Origin: Ovis canadensis
Lineage: Eukaryota > Chordata > Mammalia > Artiodactyla > Bovidae
Reading direction: 5' to 3'
Length of the DNA stretch: 64,000 nucleotides
Assembly: GCF_042477335.2 (NCBI RefSeq)
Contig: NC_091262.1
Coordinates: 16,760,001-16,824,000, forward strand
Below, in pieces: positions 38,141 to 48,940 of the stretch (the stretch's first letter is position 1; each line of letters begins with the position of its first letter). A program made the position numbers and the translations under genes. The notes below the pieces were generated by a model. The model was not told the DNA's origin. It worked only from the letters and a program-made list of their open reading frames with translations, and did not search any database.

Positions 38141-39290
38141 CATCCCCAAGAAAAAGAAATGCAAAAAGGCAAAATGGCTGTCTGACAAGGCCTTACAAAT
38201 AGCTGAGAAAAGAAGACAAGCTAAAGGCAAAGAGAAAAGAAAAGATGTACCCATTTGAATTCAGAGTTCTAAAGAATAGCAAGGAGAAATAAGAAAGCCT
38301 TCTTCAGTGAACAATGAAAAGAAATGGAGGAAAACAACAGAATGGGAAAGATTAGAGATCTCTTCAAGAAAATCAGAGATACCAAGGGAATATTTCATAC
38401 AAAGATGAGCACAATAAAGGACAGAAATGGTATGGACCTAACAGAAGCACAAGATATTAAAAAAAAAGGTGGCCATAATACACAGAGGAACTGTATGAAA
38501 AAGATCTTTATGACCCAGATAATCACGATGGTGTGATCACTCATCCAGAGCCAGACATCCTGGAATGCAAAGTCAAGTGGGCCTTAGGAAGCATCACTAC
38601 AAACAAAGCTAGTGGAAGTGATGGGAATTCCAGTTGAGCTATTTCAAATACTAAAAGATGATGCTGTCAAAGTGCTGCACTCAATATGCCAGCAAATTTG
38701 GAAAACCCAGCAGTGGCCACAGGACTGGAAAAGGTCAGTTTTTATGAAATTTTAAAAAAGACTCTGGATCCTTGGGAAAAAGGCTATGACCAACCTAGAA
38801 AGCATTTTAAAAAGAGACATTACGTTACCTAGACAAAGGTCTGTCTAGTTAAAGCTATGGTTTTTCCAGTAGTCATGTGTGTGAGAGTTGGACTATAAAG
38901 AAAGCTGAGCCCTGAAGAATTGATGCTTTTGAACTGTGGTGTTGGAGAAGACTCTTGAGGGTCCCTTGGACTGCAAGAATACCCAACCAGTCCATCCTAA
39001 AGGAAATCAATCCTTAATATTCATTGGAAGGACTGATGCTGAAGCTGAAACTCCAAAACTTTGGCCACCTGATGCGAAAGAACTGACTCACTGGAAAAAA
39101 CCCTGATGCTGGGAAAGATTGAAGGCAGGAGGAGAAGGGGATGACAGAGAATGAGATGATTGGATGGCATCACTGACACAGCAGATATGAGTTTGCGTAG
39201 GCTGTGGAAGTGGGTGATGGACCTGGAAGGCTGGTGTGTTGCAGTCCATAGGGTCACAAAGAGTCGGACATGACTGAGCAACTGAACTGA
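38141..39290 (+). mobile_element. BovB LINE inserted in the same L1 (second), internally deleted
   Basis: It covers an upstream ORF2 part (CCAGACATCCTGGAATGCAA, CAAAGCTAGTGGAAGTGATG), then jumps at about 38755 over the reverse-transcriptase core to the C-terminal region (AAAAGGCTATGACCAACCTA) and the GAACTGA tail. TAACGCCATACAC (38128-38140) and TAACACCATACAC (39291-39303) are the target duplications, with one mismatch. Confidence 0.93.
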
Positions 39291-39951
39291 TAACACCATA
39301 CACAATGATAAACTCAAAATGGATTAAAGACCTAAACGTAAGATCAGAAACTATAAAACTCTTAGAGGAAAACATAGGCAGAACACTCGATGACATAAAT
39401 CAAAGGAAGATCCTCTATGACCCATGTTCTAGAATAATGGAAATAAAAACAAAAATAAACAAATGAGACCTAATTAAACTTAAAAGCTTTTGCACAGCAA
39501 AGATACTATAAACAAGGTGAAAAGACAACCCTCACAATGGGAGAAAATAAAAACAAATGAAACAACTGATAATGGATTAATTTCCAAAATATACAAGCAG
39601 CTCATACAACTCAATACCAGAAAAACAATCAACATAATCAAAAACTGGGAAAAAGTCCTAAACAGACATTTCTTCAAAGAAGACATACAGATGACTAATA
39701 AGCACATGAAAAAGTGCTCGATGTCACTCATTATTAAAGAAATGCTGATCAAAAATATGATGAAACATCACCTTACACCAGTCAGAATGGCCATCTTCAA
39801 AAAGTCTACAAATGATAAATGCTGGAGAGGCTGTGGTTAAAAGGGAACCATCTTGCACTGTTGCTGGGAATGTAAATTGATACAGCCTCATGGAGAACAG
39901 TATGGAGAGTCCTTTAATTAACTAGGAATAAAAACACCCACCATATGACCC

Positions 39952-40229
39952 TCTGCTGCTGCTGCTGCTAAGTCGCTTCAGTCGTGTCCGACTCTGTGTG
40001 ACCCCATAGATGGCAGCCCACCAGGCTCCCCCGTCTCTGGGATTCTCCAGGCAAGAACACTGGAGCGGGTTGCCATTTCCTTCTGCAATGCATGAAAGTG
40101 AAAAGTGAAAGGGAAGTCGCTCAGTCGTGTCCGACCCTCAGTGACCCCATGGACTGCAGGCTTCCAGGCTCCTCCGTCCATGGGATTTTCCAGGCAGGAG
40201 TACTGGAGTGGGGTGCCATTGCCTTCTAG
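39952..40229 (+). mobile_element. Bov-A2 SINE in L1 3' region
   Basis: A (CTG)n start, TAAGTCGCTTCAGTCGTGTC, both monomers, and an end GGGGTGCCATTGCCTTCTAG. L1 resumes at AAACCAAAATTGAAAAAG. Confidence 0.95.
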
Positions 40230-40919
40230 GAAACCAAAATTGAAAAAGACACATGTATCCCATTAGAGCACTATTTACAGTAGTTAGAACTTGAAAGTAA
40301 CCAGCGTAGAGTCCATTGACAGATGAATGGATAAAGAAGCTGTGGTACATATATACAATGGAATATTACTCAGTCATGCAAAGGAACACATTTGAGTCAG
40401 TTCCAATGAGGTGGATGAGCCTAGAGTGAAGTAAGTCAGAAAGAGAAAGATAAGTATCGTATACTAATGTATGTATATGGAATCTAGAAGGGTAGTACTG
40501 ATGAAATTTTCTGCAAGGCAGCAATGCAGTCACAGACATAGAGAACAAACTTATGGATGTTGTGAAAGGAGTTGGTAAGCTATATGGAGAGAGTAACATG
40601 GAAACTTACATTGCCATGTGTAAAATAGATAGTCAATAGGAATTTCCTATACGACTCAGGGAACTCAAACAGGAGGCCTGTAACAACCTAGAATGGTGGG
40701 ATGGGAAGGGAGATGGGAGGGAGTTCAAGGGGGAGGGGACATATGTATGCCTATGACTGATTCGTGCTGATGTTTGGCAGAAACCAACAAAATTCTGGAA
40801 AGCAATTATCTTCAACTAAAAAATAAATAAATTAAATACGTTGGAGACATGCTAAAAGGAGCCAGGTGTCAGGTTAAAGAGGCCCCTGCTCTTTCAACCT
40901 TGGATACCTTGAGAATAAC

Positions 40920-41625
40920 AATAAATAAGAACAGTGACAGAGTAAAATGCATTGAGTAACACAAGTCATGAGTTCATATCAAAAACAGTAATAGAGGAAG
41001 CAGGGAAGTGCTTCCTCACCATAAAATACCGATTCATAAATGCAGAAGAAACAATTGAGTTAGTAGTTCTCCATTTTACAGCTAGCAGACAAGAATCATC
41101 AATGAAAGCTAAAACTAAAATGCTTAAATATGTTTAAAGAATCCCTTCCAAAGAATATTTAACAATATAAGAAGGAAAAAGAAACTTCACAGGGGAGAAG
41201 GCTGGCAGATACTAATTTAACCAAGGGATTAACATGACCCACCGTAGGACAAACCAGCATTACTTGCCCGTGTTATGGTGCTCTGAGAAAAGCAACATTA
41301 CTTATATCGTATCTCTGCCCAAAATACATAACCTGAATCTGATCATGAGGAAACAGCAGACAGACTCAAACTGAGATGCATTCTATAAAATCACTTGTCT
41401 CTATGGAAACTGTCATGATGCTACAAAAGGCCAAGCAATTGCCCTAGATTAAAAGCAGACTAAAAGGCGTGATAACTGACAATAATTGTGTTATCCTGTA
41501 TAGGATTTTGGACCAGTTGGGGGAAAATGATATTGAAGATATAACTGGAACAATTAACAAAATTAGACTGTGGACTGTAGATTATAATATATGGAAATTT
41601 TCATATGATTCTTACACATTTCTTT
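40920..41625 (+). mobile_element. Old L1 3' UTR relic
   Basis: CATAACCTGAATCTGATCAT, AACTGAGATGCATTCTATAA, CTAGATTAAAAGCAGACTAA and ACTGGAACAATTAACAAAAT are landmarks of an old L1 3' end. Confidence 0.6.
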
Positions 41626-41654
41626 TTAAACTTGTGAATATTTCGTATTAAGTA

Positions 41655-42690
41655 GTCTTTTAAGATTTTGGGAAACTTTACAAGCTGACATTCAGAAATG
41701 CAGAACCAAGAAGAGCCAAGAGGATAAATTCAAGGACTAAAAAGTAGATATTAAGATCAATTTTTAAAGTTATACTAGTAAAAAGGTGGCAGTGATGCAA
41801 CAAGTATAGACAAATAGATCAAGAGAACAGCTCATAAAAATGCATTCATATATGGTCACATGATTTATACAAACTGAGTGGTAAAAAGATGGCATTTTAA
41901 ATAAGTCCTGTTAAATCAATTGGTTATCAGCATGGAAGTAAATAAAATATTGACTCATAAATTCAACCATATATTAAAATTGATTCAAAATGAAGCCTAG
42001 ACCTAAAAGGAACTGTCTTCTAAAGCTTCTAGAAGAAAACACAGCAGACTATCTTTATAACCTCTGGATAGGCAATGATTTGCTAACTAGCATGCAAGGC
42101 AATATGGTTATTAAAAGACTCTATTTGCAGAGAGTAAAGGCAAACCATCAACCAAGAGAAGATATTCATCACACACGTTAAAAGACTCATATCAAAAATG
42201 CCAGAATCTTCTACAAACAAAAAGAAGACAAACAGCCTAGCTTAAAAATGGGAAAGAGACTTGGATGATACTTTCTAAAAGAAGATATTAAAGAAGCCAC
42301 CTGCAATTCAGGAGACCCTGGTTTGATTCCTGGGTCAGGAAGATCCATTGCAGAAGGGATAGGCTACACACTCCAGGGTTCTTGGGCTTCCCTCATGGCT
42401 CAGCTGGTAAAGAATCCGCCTGCAATGTGGGAGACCTGAGTTCAATCCCTAGGTTGGGAAGATCCCCTGGAGAAGGGAAAGGCTACCCACTCCAGTATCC
42501 TGGCCTGGAGAATTCCATGGACTGTATAGTCCATGGGGTCACATAGAGTCGGACACAACTGAGCAACTTTCACTTTCACAACTTTGAAAGGAGCTCAATG
42601 AAATTAAAACCAGAATGAAATATCAGAATGGCTATAACCAAACAAAACTGATCTCAGAGAGACAGCAGTGAGCATTCCTGAAGGGAGGCC
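41655..42690 (+). mobile_element. Old L1 ORF2 C-terminal relic
   Basis: GAAGCCTAGACCTAAAAGGA, AAAACACAGCAGACTATCTT and CAAAGAGAAGATATTCATC-like blocks are followed, after a SINE insertion, by AATGAAATATCAGAATGGCT. Decayed, + strand. Confidence 0.5.
42287..42582 (+). mobile_element. Bov-tA SINE with tandem tRNA-like units
   Basis: Two tRNA-like heads (GCCACCTGCAATTCAGGAGA and GGGCTTCCCTCATGGCTCAG), one Bov-A body, and a CTTTCACTTTCAC end. Same arrangement as at 20.8 kb. Confidence 0.92.
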
Positions 42691-42695
42691 TTAGT

Positions 42696-42767
42696 TTCCT
42701 GCCCAGGAATTGAACCTGGGTAACCTGGATAAAAACCAGGTATTCTAGCCACGAGATCACCAGCGGT
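42696..42767 (-). pseudogene. tRNA-Glu-like pseudogene
   Basis: The minus strand reads as a tRNA: an A-box-like TGGCTAGAATACC, an anticodon stem CCTGG/CCAGG enclosing TTTTTAT (anticodon TTT in place of the Glu TTC), and an intact B box GGTTCAATTCC with T stem CCAGG/CCTGG. The acceptor arms (CCGCTGG and GCAGGAA) do not pair, so it cannot give a working tRNA. It is a decayed tRNA copy, not a SINE, because no Bov-A or CHR body follows. Confidence 0.7.
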
Positions 42768-42769
42768 CA

Positions 42770-43475
42770 GAAGGTAAAAGCAAATTTCCCTGGCTCTTTC
42801 CTCCATCTGAAAGCAAGAATGTCTCAAGGGGGTAAAAACTATAAAAACAGGTACAAAGTTTATGATTAGAGGCACAGTACAATGTATGGGAGAGTATACA
42901 GAGAAACTATGTATTTAAGACACAAGCAAGGCAGAAATACACACCCGCTGAGGAATGCAGGCATCCTGAATGGGGAGGAAGATAACCAGAGAGGAGTGTG
43001 GGTGTCCTCAATGAGGAAGGCACTAAAAAGTTGATTTAAATCACTTATATTGGACAGTCCTTCTGGGTCTTGTTTACCTTTGGCCGATTATCTTGTTTTT
43101 TTTCTTCACATCTCACTAGTCCTAGGACCCTCCCCAAGATGCTTGCACAACTTTTTTCTAAGATGGATTTCAATGTAGAGACCTGTGGGTACATGTACAC
43201 ACTTATTATAGGGTGGGCCCTCTCCCTTTTTGACCCTCAAGAAGCTTTCCTGCACATGTGCAGATAGGGAAGTCTTCCTGGACCTCAGGAGTGGGTACCT
43301 TATCTCTTTACTTTAGCAGGACTCAACTTTTGCCACTAGCTTTGTCCTTGAAGTGCCTGGGTGAGAACAAAGGCTCGGTTTTACTCCACTCGAACAAACA
43401 CCAGGTGCCCAGCTCAGGCACACATCTATCTCTTACCTCAGAATGAGGAGGTCACATTTTACAGCTACCTACAAA
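42770..43475. other. Intergenic unique sequence
   Basis: No gene or clear repeat was recognised. Frames of about 60 codons at 43070-43446 have no features. Confidence 0.55.
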
Positions 43476-43479
43476 GCTC

Positions 43480-43905
43480 ATTGATGCTTTTCAACTGTGG
43501 TGTTTGAATTGATGTTTCAATTGATGCTTTTGAATTGTGGTGTTGGAGAAGACTCTTGAGAGTCCCTTGGGCTGCAAGGAGATCCAATCAGTCCACCCTA
43601 AAGGAGATCAGTCCTGAGTGTTATTGGAAGGAATGATGCTGAAGCTGAAACTCCAATACTTTGGCCCCCTGATGCAAAGAGCTGACTAATTTGAAAAGAC
43701 CTTGATGCTGGGAAGGATTGAAGGCTGGAGGAGAAGGGGATGACAGAAGACGAGATGGTTAAATGGCATCAATGACTCAATGGACATGAGTTTAAGTAAA
43801 CTCTGGGAGTTGGTGATGGACAGGGAGGCCTGGGGTGCTGCAGTTCATGGGGTTGCAAAGAGTTGGACATGACTGAGCAACTGAACTGATCTGATCTGAT
43901 GGAGC
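43480..43905 (+). mobile_element. BovB LINE 3' end fragment with internal duplication
   Basis: The ATTGATGCTTTT…TGTGGTGTT segment occurs twice at the start (43482 and 43521). Then GACTCTTGAGAGTCCCTTGG and AAGACCTTGATGCTGGGAAG lead to GCAACTGAACTGATCTGATC. About 420 bp, + strand. Confidence 0.9.
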
Positions 43906-44034
43906 TCATACACAGACAATGGGTGGTAATGGATAGCGCTACTTTGGAAATCTCTAGTAATGTTTATTATCACTAAACAAAAACGCCCTCCCTGTGATCT
44001 AAAAAGTCCATTTTTAGTCAGATAGCCAAGAGAA

Positions 44035-44460
44035 ATCAGCACATATGCCAAACCAAAAGACAGGCATGAGTATGTTCATGTCAGCTAAATACTGTGTGCC
44101 ATATTGAATACCACAGTGAAATACCACATGCAGACTAAGAAGTAATGGATGCTTGCTACCTGTGACATTGTGGATACATCCAGAACACATTATGTTGGAC
44201 GAGAGAGCCAGAGGTAATTTAGGACACACTACACAATTCCATGTGAGATTCAAGAGCAGGCAAAACCAGTCCATTACGATGGAACATGGAATAGTGATTG
44301 CCAGAGTTGGTGTTGGTCCCAAAGCTAGCTCAGCACCCAGGAGAGGGCTTTGGGAAAATGTTTTTATCTTAATCTGGGCGATAAACACATGCTATTCTTA
44401 TCCATATGGTATATACATATGTGAACACACGTTGACTCATGCATTTAAGGTGAGTGCATT
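44035..44460 (+). mobile_element. Old L1 3' UTR relic
   Basis: GACAGGCATGAGTATGTTCA, ACACATTATGTTGGACGAGA and GATTCAAGAGCAGGCAAAAC follow a typical old L1 3' UTR order. Diverged. Confidence 0.6.
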
Positions 44461-44479
44461 TTGTTGTATGTGAATTGTT

Positions 44480-44663
44480 GCTATTTTTCATCACTCAGTC
44501 ATGTACGACTCCTTGAGACCTCATGGACTGCAGCATGCCAGTCTTCCCTGTCCTTCACTATGTCCCAGAATTTGCTCAAATTCATGAGTCAGTGATGCTA
44601 CCCAACTGTCTCATCCTGGTCAGTGATGCTACCCAGCTGTCTCATCCTGGTTGCCCTCTTCAA
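44480..44663 (-). mobile_element. BovB LINE 3' end fragment with 31-bp tandem duplication
   Basis: Complement of the BovB tail. The 31-bp segment GTCAGTGATGCTACCC…CATCCTG is present twice in tandem (44588-44618 and 44619-44649) with a single difference. Confidence 0.85.
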
Positions 44664-44664
44664 T

Positions 44665-44815
44665 AAAAACAACCTAGAGGGGTGGGGTGGGGAGGGAGGT
44701 GGGAGGTAGGGGACATAGGTATTCCTATGGCTGATTCAGGCCGATGTTTGGCAGAAACCAACACACTACTGTAAAGCAATTATCCTTCAATTAAAAATAA
44801 ATTAACAAAATTATT
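44665..44815 (+). mobile_element. Young ruminant L1 3' UTR fragment
   Basis: AACCTAGAGGGGTGGGGTGG, GGCCGATGTTTGGCAGAAAC, TTATCCTTCAATTAAAAATA. About 150 bp. Confidence 0.85.
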
Positions 44816-44989
44816 TAAAAGTTGAGCAAGAAAGTTTTTTTTTATTTAAATCATGAAACATCGTGATACAATTCAGAAGTATACTTTTGAGAGTGTGAGA
44901 GATTTTATTCAAAGAGAAAACCCAGAAGCGTAAAGAATAAGACCAGCTGAGGCAGCAATTCAATTATATTCCGCACCATAGCTGGCCAC

Positions 44990-45660
44990 CTTCTTCGCAC
45001 CTGTAGGAGGGATTCTGAAGTATTTGTTGGAGAAGCTACAAGAGGGTCTCAAGTACAGGTAATCCAGTTTTGCCGCCATCTAGGGCTCTTCTTTCCAGGC
45101 TCCAGCCAGACGCAGCGGCCAGCCCAGGTCTTCCGCAGAAGCCTTGAATCTGGATCAGATGCCAACACTTGAAACAAACTGCACGCATCGCTGGAGAGTG
45201 TTCCATACTCTCAGAAGTGCATGTGCTCCAATCCTCACCTCTCAGGTTACTTTTCATTTCCCCTTTCCTGCTAACTAGGGGAATGGAATGCAAATGCTGC
45301 TCGCCCAAGTGGAACCAAATGATCAGCTTCTTTAGAGCTGAGGACGGAGAGGGCTGAGGCAATAAAATCTCCACACAAAAAAACGGAGAATGAGCACTGC
45401 GCATGCTCCGTAAAGCATCTTCGCCCCCCACCCCGCGCCCCCGCCCCCCACACCTTCCTCCTTCTCTCACTATTTGCCCCTCTCTTCCCCGCCTGCCGCG
45501 CCACACCGTCCCCTGTCTCCAAGCTGGTTAAGCTGGGCAAAGCAGGAAAATCAAAGCCAGAAAGATTTTCCTTTGAAGGGTGTAGATTCTTGACCTTGAA
45601 TTTTGCTTTCACACTTCTGCCCAGGAAGCTTGCTTTGAATTTGCCTTTCTTCAACTCATT
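44990..45660. other. GC-rich unique intergenic block
   Basis: 45420-45500 is C-rich with CpGs (CCCCGCGCCC and so on). The surroundings are transposon-free, and frames of 120-156 codons occur on the minus strand without recognisable domains. A regulatory role or non-coding first exon is possible but not shown. Confidence 0.4.
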
Positions 45661-46058
45661 TAGCTTAAAAAAAAAAAAAATCTTTTTTCAGACAGCACCA
45701 CGGAAGGGGGTGCTTTCTATGGTAAAATATTCAAACCTGTCAAGCTGACCGGCTAAGTGTAATAAATGGAGTCAACAGCTGGAAGAGATCATGATAACAG
45801 ATTGAAAATATGCAAGAAAGGAAAAGAATAAACAATAAAGAAATCACATTTTCTTTTCCACTGTTTGTATTGTAAAAACTTCCCTGGATACTTGCCATTA
45901 TACTGAAATTTTGCAAATACATTCAAGTATCCGTCTGTTTCTATTACAAACAACTTGAAAGCATCTGTAGTCATGTTCAGATTATAAAGAATACAGCAAG
46001 GAGTCTGAAACATTGGTCGAAGAACCAAGCAACAAATGTTTACTGAGCTCCTATTCAC
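45661..46058. other. Intergenic unique AT-rich sequence
   Basis: A poly-A/T tract at 45668-45690. No gene was recognised. Confidence 0.55.
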
Positions 46059-46059
46059 C

Positions 46060-46245
46060 TGAGAAGCAGTATGGCATCGTGATTAAGAAATGTTGGCACC
46101 TGCTGCTGGGGTGTTAACTCCCAGTCCTCAACTTCCTAGCTGTGGAATAACAATTTCCCTGTGTGTTTCATCCTTCTTTGAATGGGTATAGTGTTGTGAG
46201 AGTTAAAATTAGTTCATTTATCAATGTCTGATAGTTATTTTACTC
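46060..46245 (+). mobile_element. MIR SINE
   Basis: GCAGTATGGCATCGTGATTA, CTAGCTGTGGAATAACAATT, TGAATGGGTATAGTGTTGTG and GAGAGTTAAAATTAGTTCAT follow the MIR consensus from its tRNA head to the core. Confidence 0.8.
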
Positions 46246-46433
46246 AAGTTCCTATTACTGTGTTTAAAACTGAGGCATAGATGAACTGTCTCTTTTTGCA
46301 TGCAGTTTTCTCATAGCACACATAAGTATTTGGAGACAACATATTTCAAAAGCAATTAACAAATAGATGATCATCTAACTGATTTCTGAAACGCTCAACT
46401 TCATTGTTGGATAGAGAAAATGAAATATTAGGG

Positions 46434-46710
46434 CTGCTGCTGCTGCTGCTAAGTCACTTCAGTCATATCTGACTCTGCGTGACCCCATAGAGGGCAGCCC
46501 ACCAGGGTCCCCCATCCCTGGGATTCTCCAGGCAAGAACACTGGAGTGGGTTGCCATTTCCTTCTCCAACGCATGAAAGTGAAAAGTCAAAGTGAAGTCA
46601 CTCAGTCGTGTCCGACTCCTAGCAATCCCATAGACTGCAGCCCACCAGGCTCCTCCCTCCATGGAGTTTTCCAGGCAAGAGTACTGGAGTGGGCTGCCAT
46701 TGTCTTCTCT
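46434..46710 (+). mobile_element. Bov-A2 SINE
   Basis: (GCT)n start, both monomers, end GGGCTGCCATTGTCTTCTCT. AAATATTAG on both sides (46424-46432 approximately, and 46713) marks the target duplication. Confidence 0.95.
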
Positions 46711-46989
46711 ATAAATATTAGAGTACAGTATGATAAGTGTTCATATTCCCTTGAAGCTGGAAGAAGTGTTGACGCTGTTGAAAGTGGCAGAATGTAGGAA
46801 GACTGGGAGTCTTCTTAGCGTCATGACCTGAGTGAGAAAGATGTGGAAGGCAGTGGGGAATGTCGTAAGGACCCCAGGAAAGGATGAGCTGGAGCAAGCT
46901 CAAGGCACAGAGACAGAGACAGAGATAGGAAGATGACAAAGCAAAGAAGGCCAAGGGCTTGACTGGTAAAGTGTATCTGTATACACACT

Positions 46990-47197
46990 TTATGTAAGTT
47001 GCTTCAGTCACATCTGACTCTCTGAGACCCTGTGGACCGTAGCCCGCCAGGCTCGATGGGATTCTTTCTGTCCATAGGCTTCTCCAGGCAAGAATACTGG
47101 GGTGGGTTGTCATGCCCTCCTCCAGGGGACCTTCTCTGCCCAGGGAGTGAACGGTCTCTTGCATCTCCTTCATTGGCAGGTGGGTTCTTTACCACTG
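46990..47197 (-). mobile_element. Bov-tA SINE
   Basis: Complement of a full element: TAAGTTGCTTCAGTCACATC, CCTCCAGGGGACCTTCTCTG, TTGGCAGGTGGGTTCTTTAC. Confidence 0.92.
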
Positions 47198-47198
47198 C

Positions 47199-47281
47199 CG
47201 CTGCTAAGTCGCTTCAGTCGTGTCCGACTCTATGCGACCCCATAGACGGCAGGCCACCAGGCTCCCCCGTCCCTGGGATTC
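47199..47281 (+). mobile_element. Bov-A monomer
   Basis: A single Bov-A unit, GCTGCTAAGTCGCTTCAGTC to CCCCCGTCCCTGGGATTCTA, without its second half, placed directly against the preceding minus-strand Bov-tA. Confidence 0.88.
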
Positions 47282-47304
47282 TAGCTCCACTTGAGAAACC
47301 CCCT

Positions 47305-47342
47305 ATATATACATACATCTATCTGTCTGTCTATCTATCTAT
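47305..47342. repeat. (TATC/TGTC)n microsatellite
   Basis: ATACATACATCTATCTGTCT and then CTATCTATCTATG tetranucleotide repeats. Confidence 0.95.
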
Positions 47343-47345
47343 GTG

Positions 47346-47580
47346 TGCGTGGTAAGTTGCTTCAGTCATGTCCAGCTCTTTGCTACCCCATGGACTGTAG
47401 CCCACTAGGCTCCTCTGTCCAGATTCTCCAGGCAAAAATCCTGGAGTGGGTTGCCATGCCCTCTTCTAGGGGATCTTCCTGACCCAGGAATTGAACCTGG
47501 GAATTGAATTGAATTGAATCTGTTAGGTTTCCTGCACTGGTAAGTGGGTTCTTTATTACTATCACCACCCAGGAAGCCCC
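47346..47580 (-). mobile_element. Bov-tA SINE with small internal GAATT expansion
   Basis: Complement of a Bov-tA (TAAGTTGCTTCAGTCATGTC, CCACCCAGGAAGCCCC). The B-box region carries a four-fold GAATT repeat at 47499-47518. Confidence 0.92.
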
Positions 47581-48239
47581 TATCTATTTATTATATATCT
47601 ATATATCCTTATCATCAACAACTTTACTCTGTAACCACGTTCATGCTGGTGAACCCAGAAATAAAAAGGAAAAAAAGACAATTTTCTACTTACCCTTGCA
47701 TATATCCTAAGAACACAGCTGTTTGGCAATATATTAAAGAAACATCACATCCTTATAATTCTATGAACAGTAGTTCAGAATTTAAAAAAAAATACTTTCT
47801 AAGACCTATTTTTTCCCCCAATATAAAAGCCAACTTCTTACTGAATGTAGTCTAAGGTATGCTGATTTGTAATAATTATAAGCGAAAGAATAACATTCTG
47901 AATGGTTATTACTAATGAAAACAAATGTAATTTTCAGTCTGAGTCTATGTTCAATGAGCTGCATGTTATACTTCAACCACATGTCTTTTGCTTTTACCTA
48001 GGTAGAGGTCTTGGTCTCCAACCTTCAACATTCTCTTTCACTACTGCTGCCATCGGTATGTATTAGTCTCTCTGTGTGAAAGGTACACTCCGGGGTTCCT
48101 TTTTACAAAGTACTGCCCAGCAAGCCACTTTTCCATACACAATCTCAGCAGTGCACTGAAGAGGTTCAGTCGATTTAGCACGACGTGTGCGAAGGACTGG
48201 CTGCTCAGCAGACCATCTCGCGCCTTCGCCAGGGCGCCT
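47581..48239. other. Upstream flank of GABRG3
   Basis: Unique, AT-rich to 48000, becoming GC-richer toward 48240. It may hold promoter elements. None was identified with confidence. Confidence 0.5.
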
Positions 48240-48474
48240 AGGTGGGGACGTTCTCGGAGGTCTGGGAACGCAGAGAACCACGATGCGGTGTTGAATGCCT
48301 GGAAGGGCGCATCCTTTCGGGACTTCTAAACCAAGGGGTCTTTCTAGACCAAGGGGTGCCAATTCTAGGACCCTCTCTTAGGCTCCGGGCGGGAACCCAG
48401 AGCTTCCCCGCCCCTTTCCCGGCCTCACGCTCAGGGTCCATTGAAACCTCTCTTGGCCTCGCGCACTGTCGACC

Positions 48475-48480
48475 ATGTAA
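48475..48480 (+). promoter_or_regulatory. Start-stop uORF candidate (ATG-TAA)
   Basis: GACCATGTAA holds an ATG directly followed by TAA, 466 bp upstream of the GABRG3 ATG. The A at -3 is favourable. If it lies in the mature 5' UTR it would act as a minimal upstream frame that stalls ribosomes. Inclusion in the mRNA is not known. Confidence 0.35.
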
Positions 48481-48940
48481 TTGGGGGAACTCCTCCCCTC
48501 CCAGGCCGCCTCCGAGGCGCTGCCCGCCCGAGGAGCGGCCGCCTCCCCGCCCCACCCCCGAGCGCGGCGGCCGCGCGGCCGGCGTAGAGCCCACCGCCCG
48601 GCATCTGCGCGCGGCGCGGCTCTCGCTTCTGGCGCGGTGGGCGGCGCGGGGCCGCGGGTATCCGGGCCGCGAACCGCCCGCACCCGCCAGCCCGCTGCGC
48701 AGACCCGGCGCCGGGGCGCGGGCGGGGCCGGCGTCCCGCGTGGGCCCCGCGGAGGCGCGCGCAGACCCGCCGGCCGTCGGGGGCGCGGCCGCTGCCCGAG
48801 TCCGCACTTGTCCCGCCGCAGAGGCCCGGCGCCGTCGGAGGCAGCGAGGGCCGGGAGAAGCCGCGGAGCGGAGGCCCGCGCCCCGCAGGGAGCCTCGCTC
48901 GGCCTGGGGCCGCCGACCCCGCGCCCCCTTCCGCGGCGGC

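Larger units (their letters stand above)
36358..40842 (+). mobile_element. Young ruminant L1, 5'-truncated, interrupted by two BovB and one Bov-A2
   Basis: ORF2 sequence from the reverse-transcriptase domain to the 3' UTR and poly-A: AAATTACTGGAGCTAATCAG at 36371, CTAGGAATAAACCTACCTAA at 36532, continuing at 37603 (GAACCATATACAGAAAATTA) to 38140, again from 39304 (AATGATAAACTCAAAATGGA), then 40230 to the 3' UTR (GTGGGATGGGAAGGGAGATG, GGCAGAAACCAACAAAATTC) and an A-rich tail at 40820-40840. Without the insertions about 2.0 kb of L1 remains. The ORF2 frame has stops and shifts. The longest open piece (39490-39840) encodes a C-terminal part (…[19 protein letters not shown]…). Confidence 0.92.
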
